64,000 bases of DNA from an uncultured bacterium (GCA_937951485.1 CALEDJ010000068.1:10575-74574), one strand, 5' to 3'. Shown: positions 35,127 to 46,933, counted from the stretch's first letter. Translations and numbers: made by a program. Notes: a model not told the origin generated them from the sequence alone.

Positions 35127-35612
35127 ATGGATGCGGTGGCGGCGCACTTAAGTGAGTATTATCTTTATTACCTCATCGGGGTGGCGGCGCTCCTGCCTGT
35201 CCTGTATCTGACCAGGCGTTGGTCCGGCCCGCTTGTCTTTTACACGCTGGAAATCGCCGTATATCTGGGATTCATGCATCTGGTAATGTGGGCGTTGGTG
35301 GGACTGACGCGGTGGTTTGCCGAAAACTCTTCCATGAAAGCCCTTCGCGAAGACGGCAGGCCCATTGACGCTCCGGACTGGGGGACGCCGCTGCTGGAAT
35401 TCTGGCAACAGGAGGAGTATCAGCCCGGCTGGGTGTTCTATATGGAAATTGTGGCCGCACTGCTTATTATAGGGTTGGTGTGGCGTTACCGCCCCATGCG
35501 AGTGCAACGGCGCAAGGAACGGCGACGGACAGCGGCAGGAAACAAGAAGACCGGCATCAACAAGGGCAACGCTGAAATCCCCGATTTCGCCAAACGATAT
35601 GGACGCCGTTGA
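35127..35612 (+). CDS. Hypothetical small membrane protein, three membrane segments
   Basis: The product is 161 aa from the ATG at 35127 (an AGGAGA purine run lies about 10 bp upstream). Hydrophobic segments are at about residues 11-28, 36-62 and 103-119. Between the second and third is a hydrophilic acidic loop (about 63-102, with DAPDWGTPLLEFWQQEEY). The C-terminal about 40 residues are strongly basic (VQRRKERRRTAAGNKK), expected in the cytoplasm. No family is recognised. It is the first of four same-strand genes running to 39040 (small zinc-ribbon membrane protein, zinc-ribbon TPR protein, secreted repeat protein), so a shared function is possible but unknown. Confidence 0.65.
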   Translation: MDAVAAHLSEYYLYYLIGVAALLPVLYLTRRWSGPLVFYTLEIAVYLGFMHLVMWALVGLTRWFAENSSMKALREDGRPIDAPDWGTPLLEFWQQEEYQPGWVFYMEIVAALLIIGLVWRYRPMRVQRRKERRRTAAGNKKTGINKGNAEIPDFAKRYGRR

Positions 35613-35772
35613 ACGCATTGCCGTGATTATATCCGAGGGCCTTCACGTGGGGGCATGACGTTCGCCCGACCTTCTGAGCAAAGCGCCATTATTCATAGAT
35701 ATCGTTTTTCGGGTATAATGGCGGCGTCATTGCGGCGAAGCCCCTGCCGGGCAGGGTCCGGAGTCATGAAAC

Positions 35773-35946
35773 GTGTCTTCACAGACGTTGTATTTAATAG
35801 TGATGGTGGGTATCATCGCGTTCATCACAGCGATAAGCGTGCCGTCCTTATTTTTTAAGAAATGTCCAAAATGTGGCAGACGCAACCTGTTGAAGGCGAC
35901 CGCCTGCATTGCATGTGGAATGGAACTGCCGCCGCATGAGAGTTAG
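35773..35946 (+). CDS. Small membrane protein with a zinc ribbon (57 aa)
   Basis: The frame runs from the GTG at 35773 to the TAG at 35944-35946, with an in-frame stop just before the start. The CGGAG at 35760-35764 can serve as a ribosome-binding site. Residues 6-28 are a single hydrophobic segment (LYLIVMVGIIAFITAISVP). Residues 31-48 carry two Cys pairs, CPKCGRRNLL and CIACGMELPP, spaced like a zinc ribbon. The next gene also begins with zinc-ribbon Cys pairs. The coding pattern (a membrane helix followed by paired CxxC) is too specific to be chance. Function unknown. Confidence 0.65.
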   Translation: MSSQTLYLIVMVGIIAFITAISVPSLFFKKCPKCGRRNLLKATACIACGMELPPHES

Positions 35947-35990
35947 CGGCAGGGTGTTTCCGGCACAGGCGAAAGATAGGGTGAACACTC

Positions 35991-37586
35991 GTGGCTGCGA
36001 TGATGAATTGCCCGCATTGTGGAAAACTGACGGACCCCAAACTGGAAAACTGTCTCCACTGCGGCGGCCCGGCGCGGCTCAAAGCGCCGCGCGAGGGAAA
36101 GGCGCGCGGTCTTCCGGCGCATCAGTGCCCGAATTGCAGGAGTTCCGTCCAGGAAGGCGACATTATCTGTGTGCGCTGCGGCACCAATCTGCTTACCGGG
36201 CAGCGTATTTCCGAGGAACAGACGCGGGAGCGCCGCGCCCCAAGGCGGCCTTGGGCGAAAATCGCAATAGGGGCGATGCTGGCGTTGGCTGCGGTCGCGG
36301 CATTGGGGTATGCGGCTTATTATGTAACGCAAGATCCGCTGTCTGAGGCGATTCGGTTGAGCCAGAACAACAATGTTCTGGAAGCCATCAATGTGCTCCA
36401 GCGGCATGTGGCCGCCAACCCGAGACGGGCTGACGCGCAGGCGCTTCTTGGGAGGCTGCACTACCAGGCGCAGCAATACGGCAAGGCTGCCGAGGCGCTA
36501 AGCGAAGCCGCGCGTCTTCAGCCGGAAAACCAGGACTTGGCGCTAATGGCGGCGGCCGCGGCGGCGCGCCTGCCGGGCGAAGAAGGACGCGCTCGATTGA
36601 CGGCGTTGTTGCGGGAACAGGCGGCAAGCCAGCAGGTAAACGCGCAAACACTGTATTTGTTGGCGCTGACGCTCGGCGCCGGCGGCGACTACGCCGGACA
36701 GGCCGAGACCCTTGGGAAAATCCTGGAGGCGGACCCCAATCACGCCCAGGCGCGGCGTGATCTGGGCATTGCGCTGGCCATGCAGGGCGATTTTGAAGGC
36801 GCGGAGCGGGAAATCCGCGCGGCGCTTCAGAACCATCCCGGAGACGCCGACGCCGTGGCGGTTCTGGGCCTGTTGCCCCGGGATGACGCAACCACTGCCG
36901 AGCAGATTGCCCTGCTTGAAAGCGCCCTGCAATCAGGCGCCCACGCAGCGCCGGCGATTCGCGCGCGCATGGGACTGATCCGCATGCAGGAAGGGGATTT
37001 CGCAGGCGCCCTGCCCTTCTTTCGAGACGCCAGAGAGGATCCTTCGAGCAATGGCGCGTTTTTCTATGCGCTGTGTCTGCAACAGAGCAACCTGGACACC
37101 GAAGCGCTGGCGGAATATGACCGTATCGTAACGGCGGGAAGTCCTTATGCCGGTGAGGCTTCCGTTCAGATGGCGTTGATTTTCCTCAGTCAGGGCAATC
37201 TGCAGCGCGCACTGGATGCAACACGCCGGGCGGCCCAACTGGGCGCGGCCACGGCGCGCATGTACACCGTCCAGGGGCGCATCCACCTGCTCGAAAACAA
37301 TATCAATGAAGCGCAGCAGGCCTTCCGCAACGCGCTTCAGGCCGACCCGCAATATCCGGCCGCCCACCTGGAAAACGGCCTGATACTGGTGGGCCGGGGC
37401 ATGATGACGGAAGGGTTGCGCGAGTTGGAGCGTTACCTTGAACTGGCCGGGGACGATGATGTGCAGGGGCGCCGCGCAGAAATAGAATTGCTGGTCGCGC
37501 AACTCCGACAGACGGCCGGTACTGATGCTCGCGGCGCGGCGCAAGCCGCCACAGCGCGTACGGCGCAGGAGGCAGTCGGATTATGA
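35991..37586 (+). CDS. Zinc-ribbon, membrane-anchored TPR protein
   Basis: The product is 531 aa from a GTG at 35991; ATGs at codons 4 and 5 are alternatives. Two zinc ribbons open the protein: C7-C10/C21-C24 and C46-C49/C60-C63. A basic stretch precedes one membrane segment at about residues 88-110 (AIGAMLALAAVAALGYAAYYV), so the ribbons lie inside and the rest outside the cytoplasm. From about 120 to 510 there are repeated 34-residue units typical of tetratricopeptide repeats (for example ALLGRLHYQAQQYGKAAEAL and RRDLGIALAMQGDFEGAERE). TPR arrays bind protein partners; the partner is unknown. The stop overlaps the next start by 4 bp. Confidence 0.85.
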   Translation: MAAMMNCPHCGKLTDPKLENCLHCGGPARLKAPREGKARGLPAHQCPNCRSSVQEGDIICVRCGTNLLTGQRISEEQTRERRAPRRPWAKIAIGAMLALAAVAALGYAAYYVTQDPLSEAIRLSQNNNVLEAINVLQRHVAANPRRADAQALLGRLHYQAQQYGKAAEALSEAARLQPENQDLALMAAAAAARLPGEEGRARLTALLREQAASQQVNAQTLYLLALTLGAGGDYAGQAETLGKILEADPNHAQARRDLGIALAMQGDFEGAEREIRAALQNHPGDADAVAVLGLLPRDDATTAEQIALLESALQSGAHAAPAIRARMGLIRMQEGDFAGALPFFRDAREDPSSNGAFFYALCLQQSNLDTEALAEYDRIVTAGSPYAGEASVQMALIFLSQGNLQRALDATRRAAQLGAATARMYTVQGRIHLLENNINEAQQAFRNALQADPQYPAAHLENGLILVGRGMMTEGLRELERYLELAGDDDVQGRRAEIELLVAQLRQTAGTDARGAAQAATARTAQEAVGL

Positions 37587-39040
37587 ATATGAATGTGAAA
37601 AAAGCCTATATCTGGGCGCTGCTTCCGGCGGCGGCGCTGGCCTGGTGTCTGACGGCGGAGGCATGGGGGCCGAGAACGCAGATTTCCGTTGTGACAAATG
37701 CGCTCTACATGCTGTCCAAGGATGGCAACATTCCCCTGACCCGCCTGGAGCGCGATCTGCGGGCGGGGGCCATGACGCCCATCGAGTTGCTGGAAGAAGA
37801 ACATCCGGGATTCCGGGGCAACCCGGCGGGCGCAATCGAGAGCGAAATGCGCCTGCTGCGACGGGTGCGTGGTGAGCGGGTGGACGCCTATTTCGCCTAC
37901 CGGCTCGGCATGCTGGGAAAAATGATCGCCGTCGCCACCGCGCCCATGCGCAATACGAATCCCGCCTACCAGGAAACGTATTACAATGATGTGGATCAAC
38001 GCATCCAAGGGGTGTCGTTGCGACCGACTCGCCGCGCATTCACGGACCCGCGCGCCTATCTCGATGCCGTGATAATGGAGGCCGGCGCCAATAATGATGC
38101 AATCGCGCGAGGTTATCAGATGGGCGCGGGCTTCAGCGAAATTGCCAACATGGCGCTGCCGGAGGACATTACGCGCTCCGTCCGTGCGGTGGCGGATATC
38201 TGGCGCGGCATTCTTACCGGCGCCGTTCCCCTCGGCGATGTGTCGGATGGGCAATTGCAGCGCTATGTCCTCGGTGCGTTTGATTTCTACATCACCCGCA
38301 GAAACGAGGATGAAATACAGGCGGCGGCGACCCGTCTGGCCGCCTTGACGCCGTTCACCCCGGATATGCGCGTGCGCATCGGGGACATGCTCTACGAAGC
38401 GGGTTTCCATGATCGCGCCATGGAGGAGTATGAGGCGGTGCGCCGCGCGGCGCCCGAACGCCGCGACGTCATAGAGAAAATCGCCGAGTTCAACGTGCGT
38501 CGCGGACATGAGGCCCTGGAGAAAAGGCAACTCGAAACCGCCCTGGACGCCTTTGACAAGGCGCGCAATGCCGACCCGCTGCACCCCACGGCGGAACGGG
38601 ATTACATGCTGGTTGAAGCGATGATCGTCGCCCGTGACAGCCGGCAGGCAGCCGACCGCGAAGCGGTGCGCCGCGCTGGCGACCTCGAAACGCGCGCGGA
38701 GCAGGAAGCCATGTATGGCCGCTATGCGCAGGCTATCGCGTTGCTGCGCGAAGCGGAGCAAGCCTATGCCGCGGTAAGCGAAGAGTTCCCGCTCGAAAAT
38801 CAACAACGCATCCGGGGATTGAACAACATCCGCTATCGGATGCAGGAATTGAAACAGGAAATCACCGCGAATGCCCAGGTGCTGAGCGGGGCCGGTTTTG
38901 CGCCGGATGCCGTGCGGCTTGCGCGCAAGCAACTGCTGCAACCGGACCTCACGGCATTGCGGGCAATGGTCGCCGCGGCGTATCAGGAGGAAATCCGGGC
39001 GCTGCAGACGCGCATGCAATCGGCGCTCAGTCCGCCGTGA
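37583..39040 (+). CDS. Secreted helical-repeat protein of unknown function
   Basis: The product is 485 aa, with the ATG at 37583 overlapping the previous stop (ATGA). A signal peptide covers about residues 1-26 (ALLPAAALAWCLTAEA). The mature N-terminus, WGPRTQISVVTNALYMLSKDG, and a later YRLGMLGKMIAVATAPM recall the start and metal-ligand helices of the phospholipase C/P1-nuclease fold, but the histidine ligands are replaced, so at most it is a degenerate relative. From about residue 260 onward, TPR-like helical units occur (ALEKRQLETALDAFDKARNADP). The tight coupling to the zinc-ribbon TPR protein suggests that the two form a periplasmic complex. Function unknown. Confidence 0.65.
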   Translation: MNMNVKKAYIWALLPAAALAWCLTAEAWGPRTQISVVTNALYMLSKDGNIPLTRLERDLRAGAMTPIELLEEEHPGFRGNPAGAIESEMRLLRRVRGERVDAYFAYRLGMLGKMIAVATAPMRNTNPAYQETYYNDVDQRIQGVSLRPTRRAFTDPRAYLDAVIMEAGANNDAIARGYQMGAGFSEIANMALPEDITRSVRAVADIWRGILTGAVPLGDVSDGQLQRYVLGAFDFYITRRNEDEIQAAATRLAALTPFTPDMRVRIGDMLYEAGFHDRAMEEYEAVRRAAPERRDVIEKIAEFNVRRGHEALEKRQLETALDAFDKARNADPLHPTAERDYMLVEAMIVARDSRQAADREAVRRAGDLETRAEQEAMYGRYAQAIALLREAEQAYAAVSEEFPLENQQRIRGLNNIRYRMQELKQEITANAQVLSGAGFAPDAVRLARKQLLQPDLTALRAMVAAAYQEEIRALQTRMQSALSPP

Positions 39041-39061
39041 GCACGACAGCGACCGGTTCGC

Positions 39062-39175
39062 TCAGGAACCGTCGTTCCGCCGTTTCTTCGCAATGATGGC
39101 GGCGACACAGAACAGATTGACGGCAATGATGACGCCCCACGCCGTCAGCATGATTCCCCAGGACAGCGGCGTCAT
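39062..39175 (-). CDS. Small membrane partner of the NSS transporter (MetS-like), 37 aa
   Basis: The ATG at 39175 overlaps the transporter stop codon (TCATGA). The 37 codons encode MTPLSWGIMLTAWGVI followed by more hydrophobic residues and a basic end, KKRR, before TGA. This is a single membrane helix with a basic cytoplasmic tail. Tiny single-helix proteins (MetS type) are commonly encoded right after bacterial NSS transporters, and the coupling here fits that pattern. Confidence 0.75.
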   Translation of the reverse strand: MTPLSWGIMLTAWGVIIAVNLFCVAAIIAKKRRNDGS

Positions 39176-40752
39176 GAGAGGGTCTCCTCGTCGCGTTCCA
39201 CCCCCTCGAAGAACTTGGGATGCGTCCGCCACGCAAACCATACGCCCCAGACCAGAAAGCCCGCCATGATCAGGATCATTCCCCGCGCCAGCCAGAGATA
39301 GGGCCTGTGCTCGGCGGCGATGCCGACCATCCGGATTTTGTCCAGCAATCCGTCATAAGCGAACCACACCAGCATCGCAATGGCAAAGACCGGCGTGACG
39401 AATTTCATGATGTAATAAAAGACGCGCGGCACCTGGAGATCGGCGCCTTCGTGCATTTCCTTCCACCCCTTGTCAAGGCCGAAAATCCAGGCGAAGATCA
39501 CCGACTCCATCGCCACGAACAGCACCAGCCCGAAAGTGCCCATCCAGTAGTCAATCTCATCCAGCACCTTGTGATGATAGAACAGAATCACGGGCTGCAT
39601 CAGCACAAATACACCGATGCCGACAATCTTGACGCCGAGGCGCCGCGATATCTGCAGTTCATCCTCAAGAAACACCAGCAACGGCGTGAACATGGCCATG
39701 CTGGAAGTGAGGCCTGCGAGAAAAAGCAGGATAAACCATAAAAAACCAAAGAACTGGCCCGCAGGCATCTGCTGAAAAATCACGGGCATTGCAAAAAAAC
39801 CAATGGCGAAGCCGCCGTCCGTCTGCACAATCGCCTGGGTTTGCGTCACCCCGAAAAAGATCACCGCCGCCGGGATGGCGATAGTGCCGCCGAGCACCAC
39901 TTCAACGAACTCGTTCATGGAGCAGGCGCTCAGGCCGCTCAGCGTGATGTCCTCCTTTTTGCGTAAATAACTCGCGTAGGTATGCACCATGCCCAGACCG
40001 ACGCTGAGACTGAAAAAGATTTGTCCCGCCGCCGCAATCCAGATATCGGGCCTGGCGAGTCTGCTCCAGTCGTCCACCCGCCAGATTTGCGCGAGACCAT
40101 CGCTGATGTTCCTGCCCTCGCCGAAGGACGGCAGCGTCAAAACGCGCACGGTGAGGATAATCCCCAACACCATGAGCGCGGGCATGCAGTACTTTGCGAC
40201 GATTTCGATGCCGCGCGAGATGCCGCGCGAAAAGACAAACACATTAACGCCGAATGCAATGAGGAAGAAGATGTAGGACTGGGGGCTGAAGGAAAACAGA
40301 CCGGCGTCGGCGGTGCCGGTGTATGCGCCGAAGACGCTCTTCATTTCTTCGTAAGTGTGCTTGTTCCAGTATTCACCCGTCAGCGTCTGCCAGGCGTAGC
40401 CCAGCGCCCACGATTCGATATACACATAATAGACCCCCACCATCGCCGGCAGCAGAATGCCGAAGATGCCGATGTATTTGGAAATCCAGTGCGGCCAGAG
40501 GCGATGCAGCATGCCCGGCGTCGTCCCGTGACCGAAGCCTCCGCCATGCCGCCCAATCGTCCATTCCATCCACATCAGCGGCAGACCAATCAACAACAGG
40601 GCCGCAAAATAGGGGATCATGAACGCGCCGCCATACGGCGCGGCCTGACCAGGGAAACGCAGGAAATTGCCCAATCCCACGGCATTGCCCGCCATGGCCA
40701 TAATCAAGCCAAAGCGCGTCGCCCAGCCGTCTCTTACAATATATCGTGACAT
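39172..40752 (-). CDS. Sodium-dependent transporter, NSS (SNF) family
   Basis: The product is 526 aa from the ATG at 40752; the open frame continues upstream without family similarity. The family signature is at the start: GWATRFGLIMAMAGNAVGLGNFLRFPGQAA, where the unwound first helix forms the sodium and substrate sites. About 12 membrane segments follow the LeuT pattern, including SVGLGMVHTYASYLRKKEDI and FLAGLTSSMAMFTPLLVFLEDE. NSS carriers import amino acids or similar amines with Na+; the substrate is not predictable. A good promoter lies 40 bp upstream, and a 37-residue partner gene overlaps the 3' end. Confidence 0.94.
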   Translation of the reverse strand: MSRYIVRDGWATRFGLIMAMAGNAVGLGNFLRFPGQAAPYGGAFMIPYFAALLLIGLPLMWMEWTIGRHGGGFGHGTTPGMLHRLWPHWISKYIGIFGILLPAMVGVYYVYIESWALGYAWQTLTGEYWNKHTYEEMKSVFGAYTGTADAGLFSFSPQSYIFFLIAFGVNVFVFSRGISRGIEIVAKYCMPALMVLGIILTVRVLTLPSFGEGRNISDGLAQIWRVDDWSRLARPDIWIAAAGQIFFSLSVGLGMVHTYASYLRKKEDITLSGLSACSMNEFVEVVLGGTIAIPAAVIFFGVTQTQAIVQTDGGFAIGFFAMPVIFQQMPAGQFFGFLWFILLFLAGLTSSMAMFTPLLVFLEDELQISRRLGVKIVGIGVFVLMQPVILFYHHKVLDEIDYWMGTFGLVLFVAMESVIFAWIFGLDKGWKEMHEGADLQVPRVFYYIMKFVTPVFAIAMLVWFAYDGLLDKIRMVGIAAEHRPYLWLARGMILIMAGFLVWGVWFAWRTHPKFFEGVERDEETLS

Positions 40753-40791
40753 ATTCGCGTCACCCCAGAACCCGTTCGCGAACAGGCGGCG

Positions 40792-40820
40792 ATTATAAAG
40801 GCAAAACACGGAACGGTCAA
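40792..40820 (-). promoter_or_regulatory. Sigma70-like promoter of the NSS transporter gene
   Basis: On the minus strand TTGACC (40815-40820) and a perfect TATAAT (40792-40797) are separated by exactly 17 bp, ending 40 bp before the ATG at 40752. This is the best promoter match in the window. Confidence 0.75.
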
Positions 40821-40862
40821 ACCCGATGCCCCATGCGGGATTTTTCACTGACGGGGGGAATC

Positions 40863-40871
40863 TGCTATAGT
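40863..40871 (+). promoter_or_regulatory. Extended -10 promoter candidate for greA
   Basis: TGC-TATAGT lies about 93 bp upstream of the greA ATG. A weak TTTCAC lies 17 bp further upstream. It is divergent from the transporter promoter. Confidence 0.45.
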
Positions 40872-40963
40872 TGCGCGTGTGCCGCGCCGCGAAGCGCATA
40901 AACCGGCCGGTGGGCGGCCCGCGGCCGTCGAAAAATCCCCAGACATCCACGGAAACATGCAAG

Positions 40964-41431
40964 ATGGAAAAACTCTACATATCGCGCGATGGACTGGAGA
41001 AGTTGAAGGATGAGTTGAAGGCGCTGAACACGCGCCGCCTGGCTGTCGCCAAAGCCATCAAGCACGCACGATCGCTGGGCGACCTCAGCGAGAACGCGGA
41101 ATACCACTCCGCGAAGGAGGAGCAGGCGCTGATCCACGCACGGATCAAGGATCTGGAAGACAAAATCACCCGCGCAGCCGTGATTGAAGACCAGGAGATT
41201 GACGCGAGCAAAGCCTATCTCGGCGCGACGGTGCGCGTACGCAACGTGAAGACCCAGCGGGAGATGACCTATACGCTGGTGAGTCCCGTGGAATCGGACA
41301 CCGCCGCCGGGAAGATTTCCGTGCAGTCGCCGGTCGGGAGGGCAATCCTGGGGAAATCGGTGGGCGAGGTGGCGGTGGCGGTGGTGCCTGCGGGTGAATT
41401 GCGTCTGGAGATTCTGGAAATCTCCCGCTGA
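40964..41431 (+). CDS. greA: Transcription elongation factor GreA
   Basis: The product is 155 aa from the ATG at 40964 (MEKLYISRDGLEKLKDEL); the open frame extends upstream without similarity. The N-terminal coiled coil carries the tip motif ARSLGDLSENAEYHSAKEEQ, with the acidic Asp/Glu residues that coordinate the second Mg2+ in the RNA polymerase active site. The C-terminal FKBP-like domain (about residues 80-155) includes YTLVSPVESDTAAGKISVQSPVGRAILG, which is diagnostic. GreA rescues backtracked polymerase by stimulating transcript cleavage. carB follows 41 bp later and may be cotranscribed. Confidence 0.97.
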   Translation: MEKLYISRDGLEKLKDELKALNTRRLAVAKAIKHARSLGDLSENAEYHSAKEEQALIHARIKDLEDKITRAAVIEDQEIDASKAYLGATVRVRNVKTQREMTYTLVSPVESDTAAGKISVQSPVGRAILGKSVGEVAVAVVPAGELRLEILEISR

Positions 41432-41472
41432 CGGCCTTTGTGGTCTGAATTCTTGCCAACAACAGGACAGCC

Positions 41473-44772
<3,300 letters not shown>

Positions 44773-45053
44773 CGGCGCCGATCTGCATCTACTTCGCTAC
44801 GGTTGTTTGAGTTTGTCGGGATTGTTGTCTTTGCCCTGCCGTTATCCTTGTTGTCCTTTTCGTCCCTGTCGTTACGTGCTGTCCTTTTCGCCCCTCGAGT
44901 CGTTTTTGTCCTTTCCGTCCTTTCGGGGTGCATTCTCCGCTTTCGCCACTGCAAGAAACTGTAGCGTGACCGGAATAATCTGTTACACTACCGGGTTGTG
45001 TCGGACTGAGGTGTGGTTGCGGTGAAAAGCCGCCCGATTCCACGAAGGAGCAG

Positions 45054-46244
45054 ATGTCAGTGAATCCACGATATGTGTATCTTGATCACAATGCCACTAC
45101 GCCGCTGCACCCGGAAGTGAAGCAGGCCATGCAGGAGGCGATGGATTGCTTTGGCAATCCGTCGAGCCTGCATGGGTTCGGGCGTGCGGCGCGGCAGATG
45201 GTGGAGCGCGCGCGGGAGCAGGTGGCCGCGTTCATCGGCGCGCTTCCGGACGAGATTGTCTTTGTGGGCAGCGGTTCCGAGGGCAACAATACGGTGCTCT
45301 CCATTCTTGGCTGCCCGGTGCGCCATTGTTCCTGCGAGCATCAGGGAGGCCGCGCCATCGTTACGACCGCGATTGAGCATCCCTGCGTGCAGGAGACAGC
45401 GCGCTGTCTCGCTGACAGGGGCAATCAGGTCTCTTTTGCGCGGGTGGACCATCTGGGCCGGGTGGACCTGGAACACCTGGAATCGCTGGTCACCGAGCAC
45501 ACGGGCGTGGTGTCGGTGATGATGGCGAATAATGAACTGGGCACTATCCAGGATGTGCGCCGCGCTGCAGACATCGCCCACAAGCATGGCACGCTTTTTC
45601 ATACCGATGCGGTGCAGGCTGTGGGCAAAATCCCGGTAAACGTGAAAGACCTGGATGTGGATTTCCTCACCTTGTCGGGACACAAGATTTACGGCCCCAA
45701 AGGCATCGGCGCGTTGTATATTCGACGCGGCGTGCCGTTTTGCCCGCTGATCCGCGGCGGCCACCAGGAAAAGGGCCGGCGCGCCGGTACGGAAAACACC
45801 ATCGGCATTCACGCACTGGGCAAAGCGGTGGCAATGCGCGCGGTGGAGATGGCGGAAGAGGCCGTGCGGTTGCGCGCCCTTAAAGCGGCCTTGCGGCAAG
45901 GCATCGAGGACCGCATCCGCGATGTGCATTTCAATGGTGATCCCGACAACAGCCTGCCCGGCACCTTGAACGTTTCTTTCCCGGGCGCGGAAGGCGAAAG
46001 CATTCTGCTCTACCTCGATCTGGAGGGCATCGCGGTCTCCACAGGGTCTGCCTGTGCTTCCGGTTCGTTGGAGCCTTCGCACGTGCTGATGGCCATCGGT
46101 ATCCCCATCGAGCACGCCCACGCCTCCATCCGCATGAGCATGGGGCGCGACACCACCGCAGACGATATTGACTATGTGTTGGAAAGACTCCCGAAAGTGA
46201 TCACGAAAATCCGAGATATGTCAACGGCATACGCGAGGAAATAG
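45054..46244 (+). CDS. nifS: Cysteine desulfurase, NifS/IscS type
   Basis: The product is 396 aa. The ATG at 45054 follows GAAGGAGCAG. It is a fold-type I PLP enzyme that removes sulfur from cysteine for Fe-S clusters. YLDHNATTPLHPEV opens the protein, TAIEHPCV supplies the PLP-stacking His, and HTDAVQAVGK the PLP Asp/Gln. The PLP lysine is in TLSGHKIYGPKG (about residue 212), and the persulfide cysteine is in STGSACASGSLEPSH (about 330). The short C-A-S-G loop is of the NifS/IscS class. An insertion, LGCPVRHCSCEHQGGR (about residues 83-98), is extra compared with common relatives and contains three Cys. The nifU-like gene starts 2 bp after its stop. Confidence 0.95.
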   Translation: MSVNPRYVYLDHNATTPLHPEVKQAMQEAMDCFGNPSSLHGFGRAARQMVERAREQVAAFIGALPDEIVFVGSGSEGNNTVLSILGCPVRHCSCEHQGGRAIVTTAIEHPCVQETARCLADRGNQVSFARVDHLGRVDLEHLESLVTEHTGVVSVMMANNELGTIQDVRRAADIAHKHGTLFHTDAVQAVGKIPVNVKDLDVDFLTLSGHKIYGPKGIGALYIRRGVPFCPLIRGGHQEKGRRAGTENTIGIHALGKAVAMRAVEMAEEAVRLRALKAALRQGIEDRIRDVHFNGDPDNSLPGTLNVSFPGAEGESILLYLDLEGIAVSTGSACASGSLEPSHVLMAIGIPIEHAHASIRMSMGRDTTADDIDYVLERLPKVITKIRDMSTAYARK

Positions 46245-46246
46245 GC

Positions 46247-46864
46247 ATGGCTGCGCATCAATCCTGGGCTTATACCGACAAAGTTAAAGACCATTTCATG
46301 AACCCGCGCAACGTTCTTCGCGACGAGGATTACCAGGAAGACGGGCGCGGCGTGGTGGGTAATATCCAGTGCGGCGACGAGATGCTGGTGGTGATTCAGG
46401 TTGACAAAGAAAAGGGCGTCATCACCGACTGCAAATGGAAGACCTACGGCTGCGCCAGCGCCATCGCCAGCACTTCGGTCCTCTCGGAAATGGTCAAGGG
46501 CATGACGCTGGAAGAGGCGTACCATATCACTCCCGCGCAAATCGGGGAGGCGCTCGGCCAGTTGCCCGAGCACAAGTACCATTGCTCCGTGCTGGGCGAT
46601 AAGGCGCTCCGCGCCGCCATCAACGACTACTACGCGCGCCACGGCATGGAAGACCGCATCGAGCGCGAGGAAGCGCGGCTGGTGTGTGAGTGCATGCACG
46701 TCACCGACCGGGAGATCGAGGAAGCCGTGGTCGAGGGCGCGCGCACCTTCCTGGACTTGCAGGAGCGCACCAAGATCAGCACCGTCTGCGGCAAATGCAA
46801 GGAGGAAGCCGCCAACCTGGTGAGGGCATACCTCGCCAAGCATTTTGGCCGCAGCGCTTCTTGA
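46247..46864 (+). CDS. nifU: NifU-like Fe-S scaffold with BFD-type [2Fe-2S] domain
   Basis: The product is 205 aa. Residues 1-128 are the IscU/NifU-N scaffold (KDHFMNPRNV, the CGDEM Cys, YGCASAIASTSVLSEMVKG and the HCSVLGDKALRAAI Cys), so the three cluster-assembly cysteines and the acidic Asp are present. Residues 145-205 are a bacterioferritin-associated-ferredoxin-like domain with C-x-C (VCECMHVTD) and C-x2-C (TVCGKCKEEA). The Nfu-type C-terminal domain of full NifU is absent. Clusters are built from sulfur delivered by the adjacent desulfurase. With no nitrogenase genes nearby, it is likely a housekeeping system, needed for the many Fe-S enzymes in this region. Confidence 0.93.
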   Translation: MAAHQSWAYTDKVKDHFMNPRNVLRDEDYQEDGRGVVGNIQCGDEMLVVIQVDKEKGVITDCKWKTYGCASAIASTSVLSEMVKGMTLEEAYHITPAQIGEALGQLPEHKYHCSVLGDKALRAAINDYYARHGMEDRIEREEARLVCECMHVTDREIEEAVVEGARTFLDLQERTKISTVCGKCKEEAANLVRAYLAKHFGRSAS

Positions 46865-46933
46865 AAATGAAGGAATAGTTCCCTCTTCCGTGCTTTCGGC
46901 TTCCCCGCAACAGGCCTGTCTTTTCTTTCGAGG

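Noticed and set aside
35655-35858. A 67-codon plus-strand frame
   Set aside because: The overlapping frame at 35773-35946 encodes a coherent membrane helix plus zinc ribbon; this frame does not.
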